Below, in pieces: positions 15,780 through 24,878 of a stretch of 64,000 bases of DNA (positions within the stretch are counted from its first letter, which is position 1; each line of letters begins with the position of its first letter). The position numbers were made by a program, and so were the translations under genes. The stretch lies in assembly GCA_038040385.1 (NCBI GenBank), contig JBBPII010000008.1:124001-188000 (forward strand). The letters are read 5' to 3'. Under the pieces are notes generated by a model. It did no database searches. It saw only the letters and a list, made by a program, of their open reading frames with translations, and was not told the origin of the DNA. This DNA comes from Gilichinskyi gelida (GTDB lineage Bacteria; Acidobacteriota; Thermoanaerobaculia; Gp7-AA8).

Positions 15780-16498
15780 CGATCACCCGCCCCGTCCCGC
15801 CCACCCTCGCAAATTGCGAGCTGACGCATCTGGCGCGCGAGCCGATCGACGTCGCGCGCGCCGAGGCGCAACACGCGAAGTACGAGTCGCTGCTCGAGGA
15901 GCTGGGGTGCGTGGTGCGGCGCCTGCCGCTGCGCGCGGACCTTCCGGACTCGGTGTTCGTGGAGGACGCAGCTATAGTGCTGGATACTATAGTAGTGATT
16001 ACTATACCTGGTGCGGCGTCGCGGCGCGCGGAGACCGAAGACGTCGCCGACGCGCTGGGCGAGTATCGCGAGCTCGCGTACATCGAGGCGCCCGGCACGG
16101 TCGACGGCGGCGATGTGCTGCGGGTGGGCGGACGGTGGTTCGTGGGGCGCTCCAGCCGCACCAACGACGAGGGCATCCGGCAGCTCCGGAAGTTCATCCC
16201 CGTCGAGGTCGTCGACTTTCGCGGCTGCTTGCATCTGAAGTCGGCGATCACCGCGATCGGCGACGACACCGTCATCATCAATCCGGCCTGGGTCGATCCG
16301 TTCGGCCCGCATATCGCGGTACATTCCGACGAGCCGTTCGCCGCGAACGTGCTGTTGCTGGGAGAAATCGTCGTCAGCGGACTCTACCCGCGCACTGTCG
16401 AGCGGCTGGAGCGCGCGAGGAGAAACGTCCGCACCGTCGACGCCTCCGAGCTGGCCAAGGCGGAAGGAGGCGTGACGTGTTGCAGCATCATTGTGTAA
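15770..16498 (+). CDS. Dimethylarginine dimethylaminohydrolase-like amidinohydrolase
   Basis: The 242-residue protein belongs to the guanidino-group-modifying superfamily and looks most like DDAH, which converts methylated arginine to citrulline. Visible are DSVFVEDAAIV (acidic residue), GTVDGGDVLRV, GCLHLKSAITAI (catalytic His) and the C-terminal Cys in EGGVTCCSIIV. GTG 15770 overlaps nfo; TACACT lies 12 bases before it. Bases 15970-16012 are unusually AT-rich and use ATA, GTA and ACT codons unlike the rest of the gene, though the encoded residues fit the family. Confidence 0.88.
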   Translation: MRVAITRPVPPTLANCELTHLAREPIDVARAEAQHAKYESLLEELGCVVRRLPLRADLPDSVFVEDAAIVLDTIVVITIPGAASRRAETEDVADALGEYRELAYIEAPGTVDGGDVLRVGGRWFVGRSSRTNDEGIRQLRKFIPVEVVDFRGCLHLKSAITAIGDDTVIINPAWVDPFGPHIAVHSDEPFAANVLLLGEIVVSGLYPRTVERLERARRNVRTVDASELAKAEGGVTCCSIIV

Positions 16499-16511
16499 AG
16501 TCGCGCGCGCT

Positions 16512-17723
<1,212 letters not shown>

Positions 17724-17825
17724 GGAGCGCCGGCGTCCTCGCCGGCTGGCCCGCAGGCGTCCCGCCTGCAGATATCGGGCGGCGGGACGCCGCCCGGCCA
17801 GCCGCCGGGACGGCGGCGTTCCGCG
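17724..17825. repeat. Long inverted repeat filling the icd/DUF2278 convergent gap
   Basis: Arms are built from GCCGGCGTCC, GCGTCCCGCC and their complements, with outer ends AGCGCCG and CGGCGTTCCGCGCT. It occupies the gap from stop codon to stop codon with nothing to spare. A relative with GCGGGCGTCTCGCCCGC words lies at 49182. It may serve as a bidirectional terminator. Confidence 0.8.
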
Positions 17826-18821
17826 CTAGAACACGATCGTCCACCCCGGCTCGTTCGCCTGCTTCTGCGTGTACGACACGCCGTCGACCTTCAGCCCCTG
17901 CTCGTTGAGCACGGTGATGATGCCGCCTTTGTTCGAGAGCTGCATCGGCGGGGCGATGGTCACCAGCAGCGCCGCCCCGGCGGCGATGGTGCCGCTCAGC
18001 GCGAACTTGTTCTTGTTCTTGTCCGCCAGCGCCCAGCCGGCGAGGTTCACCGGCTGCGGCGACGCGTTGAGCAGCGTCACCGTCTCCACCTCCGGCGACT
18101 GAATCGAGTTCGCCAGCGCGGCCACCACCCGCACCAGGCCATTGGGCTCGCCCACGATCTTGACGTCCGTCTCCGCGGTCGTGTGGCCGCTCTTGTCGTC
18201 GGTGTGCCACGCCTGCGACTGGAACTTGAGGAACATCCCCACCCACTGGTTGTGCGTCGGGAAGTGGAAGAGAAGCCCGCCGTCCTGCCACACGCCGTCG
18301 TCCTTTTTGAACTGCGAGGAGTTCCCCTGATTCATGTGGATGTCGTGGACGCCGTTGCCCGGCTTGAATCCGAAGATCTTGTCCTTCGCCGTCTCCGGAC
18401 CCCAGCGTGCGCCGAACGCGTAGAGCATGGCGCTCTCGTCGCCCATGGCGCGCTGGACGTAGTGGTCGATCTTCTCGTTGAGATCGTTGTCCGCGCCGCC
18501 GGCATCGATCGGCAGCGGCACCATCTTGGTTCGATCGAAGATGTTGGCGCGGATGTAGTCGAGCGCCACGCCGCCCGGCTTCGGCGGCAGCTCCTTGAAG
18601 CCGCTGGGCATCGTCGCCAACTCGGTGAGGATGTGATGCTCGAAGTGCTCGTCGACGATGAACTCGACCTCGGACGGGCTCTGAGACGAGCGGACGTTCA
18701 CCGCGATGCGGTAGTCCGTGTCGTCGTCGATCATGAGGATCTGGTAGTGCGGACTGTCGCCTGTGCCGAGGCGGCGCTGGATGGCGCGGCCGACGAGGAC
18801 TCCGTATCGAGCGATGGGCAT
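17826..18821 (-). CDS. DUF2278 family protein with a C-terminal lamin-tail domain
   Basis: The 331-residue protein begins MPIARYGVLVGRAIQR and has the DUF2278 (YukJ-like) features: HYQILMIDDDTDYRIAVNVR, LDYIRANIFDRTKMV and GVHDIHMNQGN. Its last 110 residues look like a lamin-tail (LTD) beta sandwich (VTLLNASPQPVNLAGWALAD). DUF2278 proteins are small-molecule or nucleic-acid metabolism suspects without proven activity. A clear GGAGG lies 4 bases before the ATG. No signal peptide is seen. Confidence 0.85.
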   Translation of the reverse strand: MPIARYGVLVGRAIQRRLGTGDSPHYQILMIDDDTDYRIAVNVRSSQSPSEVEFIVDEHFEHHILTELATMPSGFKELPPKPGGVALDYIRANIFDRTKMVPLPIDAGGADNDLNEKIDHYVQRAMGDESAMLYAFGARWGPETAKDKIFGFKPGNGVHDIHMNQGNSSQFKKDDGVWQDGGLLFHFPTHNQWVGMFLKFQSQAWHTDDKSGHTTAETDVKIVGEPNGLVRVVAALANSIQSPEVETVTLLNASPQPVNLAGWALADKNKNKFALSGTIAAGAALLVTIAPPMQLSNKGGIITVLNEQGLKVDGVSYTQKQANEPGWTIVF

Positions 18822-18904
18822 GAAACCTCCGTTGCCAGTTGCGTGACGGTAACTAGTGGCGGCGAACGCCGAACCGTTTCAGCCTTACGGTTTCGGCCTA
18901 GTCC

Positions 18905-18910
18905 TACAAT
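18905..18910 (+). promoter_or_regulatory. -10 element (TACAAT) of the kinase-TPR gene
   Basis: TACAAT ends 6 bases before the TTG start codon at 18917. At normal spacing the transcript would begin on the start codon. No Shine-Dalgarno sequence is possible in the 6-base interval. Confidence 0.55.
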
Positions 18911-18916
18911 GGCGGC

Positions 18917-21047
18917 TTGATCGGCCAGACCGTCTCGCATTACAGAATTGAGTCGAAGCTCGGCGCGGGCGGGATGGGGGTCGTCTACAAGGCGATCGAC
19001 CTTCGCCTCGGCCGCACCGTGGCCCTGAAGTTTCTCCCGCCCGACGTCACACGTGCCGCCGAAGCGAAGCAGCGGTTCATCCGCGAGGCGCAGTCCGCGT
19101 CGTCACTCGATCATCCCAACATCTGTACGATCTACGAGTTCGACGAGACGGCCGACGGCCAACTCTTCTTCGCCATGGCCTACTACGAAGGAGACACGCT
19201 GCGGAGGAGACTCGAACGCGGCGAACTGACGATGGATGAGGCGGTCGAGGTGGCGATCCAGGTGTGCCGCGGATTGGGAAAGGCCCACCAGAAAGGCATC
19301 ATCCATCGCGACATCAAGCCGGCAAACCTGATGTTCAGCAGCGACGGTGTGGTGAAGATCGTCGATTTCGGCCTGGCCAAGCTGGGAGGCGACCGGACGC
19401 TGACGCGCGAGGGAAGCACGGTCGGCTCGCCGCCGTACATGTCGCCGGAGCAAGTCGCCGGCCGGCCGCTCGATCACCGCACGGACATCTGGTCCCTCGG
19501 CGTGGTTCTCTACGAGAGTCTGACCGGACGGCTGCCGTTTTACGGCGAGAGTGATCGCGTAATCTTTCACGCCATCCTGGAACAGCAAGCACCGCCGGCC
19601 CACCGCGCGCTCGACAGAATCATCGAGCGCTGCCTGGCCAAGGAGTCGACAGCCGTTACAGGGACGCGGCCGAACTGGCGGAGGATCTCCGGCTGGCCGC
19701 GACCGGCGTTTCGGACACCCTGCAATCGAGGACCGTGCCGAGACTGCAGGCGGAGCCGGCGGAGTGTTCCATCGCCGTCCTTCCGTTCGCGGACATGAGT
19801 CCCGTCCGCGACCAGGATTATTTTTGCGAGGGCGTGGCCGAGGAAATCCTCAACTCGCTGACCCACATCGACGGTCTGCGCGTCGCCTCGCGGACCTCGC
19901 ATTCCAGTTCAAGGGATCGGCACAAGACATCCGGAGAATCGGCGAACAGCTTCGGGTGACGACCATTCTGGAAGGGAGCGTGCGAAAGGCGGGAGACCGG
20001 CTTCGCGTCACTGTGCAGTTGATCAGCGCGGCGGACGGGTATCACCTCTGGTCCAAGCGTTACGACGGCAGAATCGACGACATCTTCGAGATTCAGGACG
20101 AGATTGCCGAGCAGACCGCGCATGCCCTCGAGCCGCTGTTCCGAGGGAGGTTGCAAGGGGCGCCGAAGGCGCAAAGGACGGAGATCGAGGCTTACGACTA
20201 TTACCTGCGGGGCCGCCAGTATTTTGTGGGGCTGCGCCAGCGTTCGCTGGAGCTGGCGCGTGAAATGTTCGAGCGCTCGGCGGCCATCGATCCCCGGTAC
20301 TCTCTCGCCTATACCGGCATCGCCGACACCTCCTCCTGGCTCTTCATGTGGTTTGGAGGAAGGGAGAGCGACGGGAAGAAGGCCGAGGAGGCTAGCCGGC
20401 AGGCGATCGCGCTGACTCCCGACCTCGCCGAGGCGCACGTGTCGCGCGGCCTCGCGCTGTTGGCCGGCGGAAAGCATGACGATGCCGCGCACGAATTCCA
20501 GGTTGCCGTCGATCGGAATCCAAATCTTTTCGACGCCTGGTATTCCTATGGCCGAACACGATTTGCGCAAGGCCGATTCGAGGAGGCAGCCGAGCTTTCC
20601 CTCAAAGCTGCCGAGGTTCGCGCCGATGATTATCAATCACTGAGCGTGGCGGCGATGGCTCTCCGAAGGCTCGATGCACAGGAGCGATTTCGCAAGGCCG
20701 CGGAGGAAGCGCTGCGGCGGATCGAGCGCCGGCTGGAGATCGATCCCAACGATTCGCGGGCCCTCTACCTCGGAGCCGACCACCTCCTGCTGCTGGGCCG
20801 AGAGCGCGATCGTGCCGAGGCGATGATCGCAAGGTCGCTCGAGATCGACCCCCAGGACGGCATCGTGCTGTACAACGCGGCCTGCTTCTACTCGCTCGCT
20901 GGTGAGGTGGATAAATCGCTCGATTGGCTGGAGCGAGCGGCACAGCAGCATGGGTTTTCTCTGAGCGATTGGATCGCCAACGATCCCGACATGGACGCCG
21001 TGCGCGACCATCCCCGATTTCAGCAGATCGTCTCGCGGATGCGCTGA
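18917..21047 (+). pseudogene. Serine/threonine protein kinase with TPR tail, broken by two single-base frameshifts
   Basis: The parent protein has a Hanks-type kinase domain (KLGAGGMGVVYKA, VALKF, HRDIKPANLMF, DFGLAK, YMSPEQ), then an adenylate-cyclase-like FADMS linker (IAVLPFADMSPVRDQDYFCE, VTTILEGSVRKAGDRLRVTV) and a TPR-rich tail ending SRMR. Frame must change near 19644-19650 (after CLAKE) and again near 19910 (ASRTS to FQFKGSAQDIRRIGEQLRV). Each break is explained by one missing base, so the gene is either a recent pseudogene or carries sequence errors. Such kinase-TPR proteins are abundant in Acidobacteriota. Confidence 0.85.
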
Positions 21048-21054
21048 CGATTCC

Positions 21055-21705
21055 TTACGATTCCGCGGGCCGCCACGCCAGGAACCACGGCTCGCGCCGC
21101 CCGAACTTCGTCGCCAGCGCTGTGCCGACGCCGAAGACCGACATCAGCGCCCAAACGATGGTGCCGACCACCGGGATCAGCCGGATCGCGCCGAGGATCA
21201 GAACGCCGACGACCACCATGGCCAGGTCGCCGCGCAGCCAGCGACGGCGCTCCAGCGCCTGGCGCGAGCGCGCGCCGGCGATGACCGTGCCGAGGGCGTG
21301 GAAGACGGCGATGGCGCCGTAGATCTTGGTCACGATGGCGAAGACCGCGAGCGCGATCAGCAGCGGCACGCCGATCACCGACGGGAAGTAGCTGAAGACG
21401 ATCGCCGTCAAGACAAAGCTGGTGATGGCCACCAGGCCGAGGGCGAAGCAGTGCAGCGCGCTGGCGCGCAACTCGACCGACGAGTAACGCACTTCGCGCG
21501 CGCTCATCAGCGTCACCACCACCGCGGCGATGAGCCAGACGAACAGCAGCGACAGGATGACCGCGGTGCGCTGCAACATGGCCAGGCCGCCGGCGAGGGT
21601 GAAGTCGGATGGGCGGACGTCCAGCGCGGCGGGCGTAGCGATGCTCGCCGTCACCAGCATCGCGGCGCCGATCGCCAGGACCAGAAGGCCGCGCCCCCTA
21701 GCCAT
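21055..21705 (-). CDS. Multi-pass membrane protein of a sigma/anti-sigma operon
   Basis: The 216-residue protein has about five transmembrane helices (for example LLVLAIGAAMLVTASIA, TAVILSLLFVWLIAAVVVTL, GVPLLIALAVFAIVTKIYG) and no enzymatic motif. It looks like the Yip1-type membrane proteins that follow ECF sigma and anti-sigma genes. Its start overlaps the anti-sigma gene by 8 bases, so it is very probably part of that operon and may be a sensor or effector of the same envelope response. Confidence 0.7.
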   Translation of the reverse strand: MARGRGLLVLAIGAAMLVTASIATPAALDVRPSDFTLAGGLAMLQRTAVILSLLFVWLIAAVVVTLMSAREVRYSSVELRASALHCFALGLVAITSFVLTAIVFSYFPSVIGVPLLIALAVFAIVTKIYGAIAVFHALGTVIAGARSRQALERRRWLRGDLAMVVVGVLILGAIRLIPVVGTIVWALMSVFGVGTALATKFGRREPWFLAWRPAES

Positions 21706-22132
21706 TGATCCCCCGCGGCGCCCGGCGCAGCAGCACGACGAGCGCGGTATTCACGGCGATGAAAAGGAAGCCGAAGGCGATCTGCCACACGGTGGACGCC
21801 TGGCGCAGCGCGAGCGCGGCGTCGCTGATACTCGTCCGCGCGGTGGTCATGGTGCTGAACGACGACTGCACCACGCGCAGCGGCGGCACGCCCGCCCAGA
21901 AGCAGACGGCGACGGCGACGACCAGCACGAACAGCGCGCCGCCCGCGACCAGCGGCCACGGCCGGTGCGACGCTCCCTCCCACGGCGCGAGCGGCAGCGC
22001 GCCGGCCGGCATCGGCTCGGCGTCGAGCGGCAGGCCGAGGGTCTCGAAGAGTGCGCGGCAGTCCGCGCATTCGGCGACGTGGCCCGGATGCGTCTCCGGC
22101 TCCTCGAGATATCGCTGACAGGCTTCCTTCAT
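21698..22132 (-). CDS. Membrane-anchored zinc-finger anti-sigma factor
   Basis: The 144-residue product has an N-terminal HxxxCxxC zinc finger (HPGHVAECADCRALFETL) typical of anti-sigma domains, then two transmembrane segments (PLVAGGALFVLVVAVAVCFW and QIAFGFLFIAVNTALVVLL). It should hold the ECF sigma factor encoded just upstream at the membrane. Its start overlaps the sigma gene's stop by 4 bases (ATGA-type coupling), giving matched expression of sigma and inhibitor. Confidence 0.82.
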   Translation of the reverse strand: MKEACQRYLEEPETHPGHVAECADCRALFETLGLPLDAEPMPAGALPLAPWEGASHRPWPLVAGGALFVLVVAVAVCFWAGVPPLRVVQSSFSTMTTARTSISDAALALRQASTVWQIAFGFLFIAVNTALVVLLRRAPRGING

Positions 22133-22713
22133 AGGGGTTCCACGAATCCTTCGAGCGTCTCCTTGAGCATGTTACGCGCCCGGAAGAGCTTGTTCTTGAC
22201 CGTGCCGAGCGGCAGTTTCTTCATCGAAGCGATCTCTTCGTACGACAGCTCGGCGAAGTGGCGGAGCTGGATCAGCTCGCGGTAATCCGGCGGCAGCTCG
22301 ACCACGGCCTTGTCGATGGCCGCGGCGAGCTGCTTGTTCTTCAACGCGCGATAGGGGGAGACGCCGGGGTCGGCGAATTCACGGTCCTTCGTCTCCTCGT
22401 CGTTACTCTGCTTGGCGATCGGCACCTCGGCGATGCTCTTCTTCCGCAGCGCGTCGATGGCGCTGTTCTGGGCGATCCGGAACAACCACGTCGAGAACTG
22501 GTACTTCGGATCGTATCGATCGAGGGCGACGAACACTTTGACGAAGATCTCCTGGGTGAGATCGTGAGCCTCTTCGTAGCGATGGGTGATCCGGTACACG
22601 TAGTTGACGACGCGCTTCTCGTAGCGCTTCACCAGCTCCGTGAACCGGTCCCGATCGCCCTCGAGGACTCGCGCGACGAGCGCGCGATCATCGAGCTGCT
22701 CACGTTCAGCCAT
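22129..22713 (-). CDS. ECF-type RNA polymerase sigma factor (RpoE-like)
   Basis: This 194-residue sigma-70 factor has region 2 (FTELVKRYEKRVVNYVYRI, DLTQEIFVKVFVALDRYDP, STWLFRIAQNSAIDALRK) and region 4 (LPPDYRELIQLRHFAELSYE, LPLGTVKNKLFRARNMLK). ATG 22713 is chosen over the upstream ATG at 22779 because the extra residues are unlike the family and run into an inverted repeat. It heads a three-gene operon with its anti-sigma factor and a membrane protein. Confidence 0.92.
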   Translation of the reverse strand: MAEREQLDDRALVARVLEGDRDRFTELVKRYEKRVVNYVYRITHRYEEAHDLTQEIFVKVFVALDRYDPKYQFSTWLFRIAQNSAIDALRKKSIAEVPIAKQSNDEETKDREFADPGVSPYRALKNKQLAAAIDKAVVELPPDYRELIQLRHFAELSYEEIASMKKLPLGTVKNKLFRARNMLKETLEGFVEPL

Positions 22714-22772
22714 CCGGTCTTTACGGCTCCATTTCGGAAAGGTTTTCCGCCGCGCGGATGATACCTTTGCCG

Positions 22773-22876
22773 GTGTCATCCCGAGCCGCGAAGACGGCGA
22801 GGGATCCCCCGCCTACGGAGCGATCCGTTTCACACTGCGGGGGATCCCTCGCGCTCTTCGGCGCTCGGGATGACAC
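22773..22876. repeat. Long inverted repeat, variant of the 35-mer family
   Basis: Outer arms GTGTCATCCCGAG and CTCGGGATGACAC pair perfectly, as do inner arms GGGATCCCCCGC and GCGGGGGATCCC. It lies between the divergent sigma factor and ABC ATPase genes, ending 10 bases before the ABC ATG, so either gene's promoter must lie in or at the edge of it. Confidence 0.85.
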
Positions 22877-22886
22877 GGCCACGCTC

Positions 22887-23603
22887 ATGATCGAAGTCCG
22901 AAATCTCACAAAGAAATACGGGGAGTTCACGGCGGTCGACGAGGTCTCGCTGGAGGTCCGCCGCGGCGAGATTTTCGGCTTCCTCGGCCCCAACGGCGCG
23001 GGCAAGACCACCACCATCCGCATTCTCGCCGGGCTCTCGCTGCCGACCTCGGGCGAGGTGCGCATCGACGGCCTCGACGTGGTCAAGGAGGGCCTCCGGA
23101 TCAAGGCCATGACCGGCTACGTCCCCGACCGCCCCTTCCTCTACGAGAAGCTGACCGGCCGCGAGCTGCTGCAGTTCGTGGCCAATCTCTACCGCCGGGA
23201 GTGGCCGGACTGCGAAGCGCGGGCGATGGAGTTGCTGCGCTATTTCGACATCGAGCAGTGGGCCGACGCGCGGATCGAGAACCTCTCGCACGGAATGAAG
23301 CAGAAGCTCGTGCTCGTCTCCGCTTTGGTGCACGACCCCGCGCTGCTGATCATCGACGAGCCGATGGTCGGCCTCGACGCGCTGGCGCAGAAGCAGGTGA
23401 AGCTGCTCATGCGCCGCCTGGCCGAGGAGAAGAAGACGGTGTTCCTGACCACGCACACGCTCTCGGTGGCCGAGGCGGTCTGCGACCGGATCGCCATCAT
23501 CAACCACGGACGGATCGTCGCCAGCGGCACGACCGCGGAGTTGAAGAGCGATCGGGCGCTGGAAGAGGTGTTCCTGGAGCTGACGTACCCAACGTCATCC
23601 TGA
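22887..23603 (+). CDS. ABC transporter ATP-binding protein
   Basis: The 238-residue ATPase has Walker A (GPNGAGKTTT), a signature-like LSHGMKQKL, Walker B (ALLIIDEPMVGLD) and the H-loop (FLTTHTLSVAEAV). It is of the drug/lipid export or Gld-type ABC-2 class. No permease gene is adjacent. Start 22887 (MIEVRNLTKKYG) fits the family. The C-terminal Ser-Ser and the stop TGA come from an inverted repeat starting at 23593, suggesting the original 3' end was replaced. Confidence 0.92.
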   Translation: MIEVRNLTKKYGEFTAVDEVSLEVRRGEIFGFLGPNGAGKTTTIRILAGLSLPTSGEVRIDGLDVVKEGLRIKAMTGYVPDRPFLYEKLTGRELLQFVANLYRREWPDCEARAMELLRYFDIEQWADARIENLSHGMKQKLVLVSALVHDPALLIIDEPMVGLDALAQKQVKLLMRRLAEEKKTVFLTTHTLSVAEAVCDRIAIINHGRIVASGTTAELKSDRALEEVFLELTYPTSS

Positions 23604-23672
23604 GCCGCGCAGACGGCGAAGGATCTCCGCGGCTGAGATCCTTCGCCGCGCTTCGCCGGCTCAGGATGACGC
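23593..23672. repeat. Inverted repeat, 35-mer family copy 2 (stop for ABC gene, start for prmC)
   Basis: The left arm is the same 35 bases as at 12321; the right arm holds GAGATCCTTCGC and CTCAGGATGACG. The left arm gives the ABC gene its TGA (23601-23603). The ATG in the right-arm AGGATGACG (23666-23668) is the prmC start codon, with AGG just before it. Confidence 0.9.
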
Positions 23673-24469
23673 TCGAGACGATCGCTGATTTGCGCGCGAA
23701 GCTACGCGGCCTGATCGACCCTCGCGACGCCGACCTCCTCATCGCCGACGCCGCCGGCCGCACCCGCGCCTGGGTGCTCGCGCACGGCGACGAGTTGATC
23801 GACGCCGCGCCCATCGAGGCGCTCGCCGCGCGGCGCGCCGCGGGCGAGCCGCTGCAGTACATCCGCGGGCGCTGCGACTTTTTCGGCCGCGAGTTCCTGG
23901 TCGACGACCGGGTGCTGATTCCGCGGCCGGAGACGGAACTGCTGGTGGAGACGGCGATCATGCGCGCGCCGCGCGGGGCGCGGGTGGTGGACGTCGGCGC
24001 CGGCAGCGGCTGCGTGGCCATCTCGCTGGAGCGGGCGCGGACGGACTTGAAGGTCGTCGCCGTGGATGTCTCCATCGGCGCGCTGGCGGTGGCGGCGCGC
24101 AACGCCCGCGCGCACAAGTCGCGCGCGCGCTTCGCCGCGTCCGACCTCCTCGGCTCGCTTCGCGGCGCGTTCGACGTCATCGTCTCCAACCCCCCCTACA
24201 TCGCCGGCAGCGACGTCGCCGGCCTGCAGGTGGAGGTCCGCGATCACGAGCCGCGCGCCGCCCTCACGCCCGGCCCGCGCGGAACGGAGATCATCGAGCG
24301 CATCTACGACGCCGCGGGAGCGGCTATGGTCATCCTGGAGATCGGTTTCGGGCAGGAGCGGGCCGTGCGCGAGGCCGCGGCGGCGCGCGGATTCACGGTC
24401 GAGGAGGTGCGCAACGACCTCGCCGGCATTCCGCGCGTCGTCGTATCATCGCCCCATGGTCGGCAATGA
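23666..24469 (+). CDS. prmC: Peptide chain release factor N5-glutamine methyltransferase
   Basis: This 267-residue SAM-dependent enzyme methylates the GGQ glutamine of release factors RF1/RF2. It shows the PrmC-type N-terminal helical region (GEPLQYIRGRCDFFGREFLV), the SAM motif VVDVGAGSGCVAISL and the substrate motif SNPPYI. The ATG at 23666 lies within the right arm of a repeat and is the only suitable start near the family N-terminus. prfA is not in the window. It overlaps the HIT gene by 14 bases. Confidence 0.93.
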   Translation: MTLETIADLRAKLRGLIDPRDADLLIADAAGRTRAWVLAHGDELIDAAPIEALAARRAAGEPLQYIRGRCDFFGREFLVDDRVLIPRPETELLVETAIMRAPRGARVVDVGAGSGCVAISLERARTDLKVVAVDVSIGALAVAARNARAHKSRARFAASDLLGSLRGAFDVIVSNPPYIAGSDVAGLQVEVRDHEPRAALTPGPRGTEIIERIYDAAGAAMVILEIGFGQERAVREAAAARGFTVEEVRNDLAGIPRVVVSSPHGRQ

Positions 24470-24809
24470 AAAATGCCTCTTCTGCCGCATCGCGAACGGC
24501 GAGATCACGGCGCGCAAGGTCTACGAGGACGACGACGTCGTCGCCTTCCACGACATCAACCCGCAGGCGCCCACACACGTGCTGGTCATCCCGCGCAAGC
24601 ACATCCCCACGCTCGACGATCTGACCGAAGCCGACGCCGCGACCGTCGGCACCGCGCTGGTTCGCACGGCGCGCATCGCCCACGAGCTGCACTTGAGCTC
24701 CGACGGCTATCGCGTGGTCGCCAACAACGGCGAGGCGGCCGGGCAGACGGTGTTTCACATCCACTTCCATCTGCTGGGGGGGAGAAATTTCGGGTGGCCG
24801 CCCGGGTAG
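24456..24809 (+). CDS. HIT family nucleotide-binding protein
   Basis: The 117-residue protein is a histidine-triad hydrolase of the HINT type, which cleaves purine nucleoside phosphoramidates. It shows CLFCRIANGEI, HVLVIPRKHI and the triad HIHFHLLGGR. Length is standard. TATCAT ends 6 bases before the ATG, inside prmC, so besides read-through it may have its own leaderless message. Confidence 0.93.
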   Translation: MVGNEKCLFCRIANGEITARKVYEDDDVVAFHDINPQAPTHVLVIPRKHIPTLDDLTEADAATVGTALVRTARIAHELHLSSDGYRVVANNGEAAGQTVFHIHFHLLGGRNFGWPPG

Positions 24810-24811
24810 GT

Positions 24812-24872
24812 TCGCTGTTGACCGTTGGCCGTTGGCCGAAACCCCTCGGTCAACAGTCAACAGTCAACGGCG
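24812..24872. repeat. Inverted repeat built from GTTGACC / GGTCAACA words
   Basis: The left arm is TTGACCGTTGGCCGTTGGCC; the right arm is GGTCAACAGTCAACAGTCAA. It fills the convergent gap between the HIT gene and the permease gene. Confidence 0.85.
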
Positions 24873-24878
24873 AACGCG

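Noticed and set aside
22713..22779. Longer N-terminus for the ECF sigma factor from the ATG at 22779
   Set aside because: The extra 22 residues do not fit the family and the upstream ATG touches an inverted repeat; ATG 22713 matches normal sigma length.
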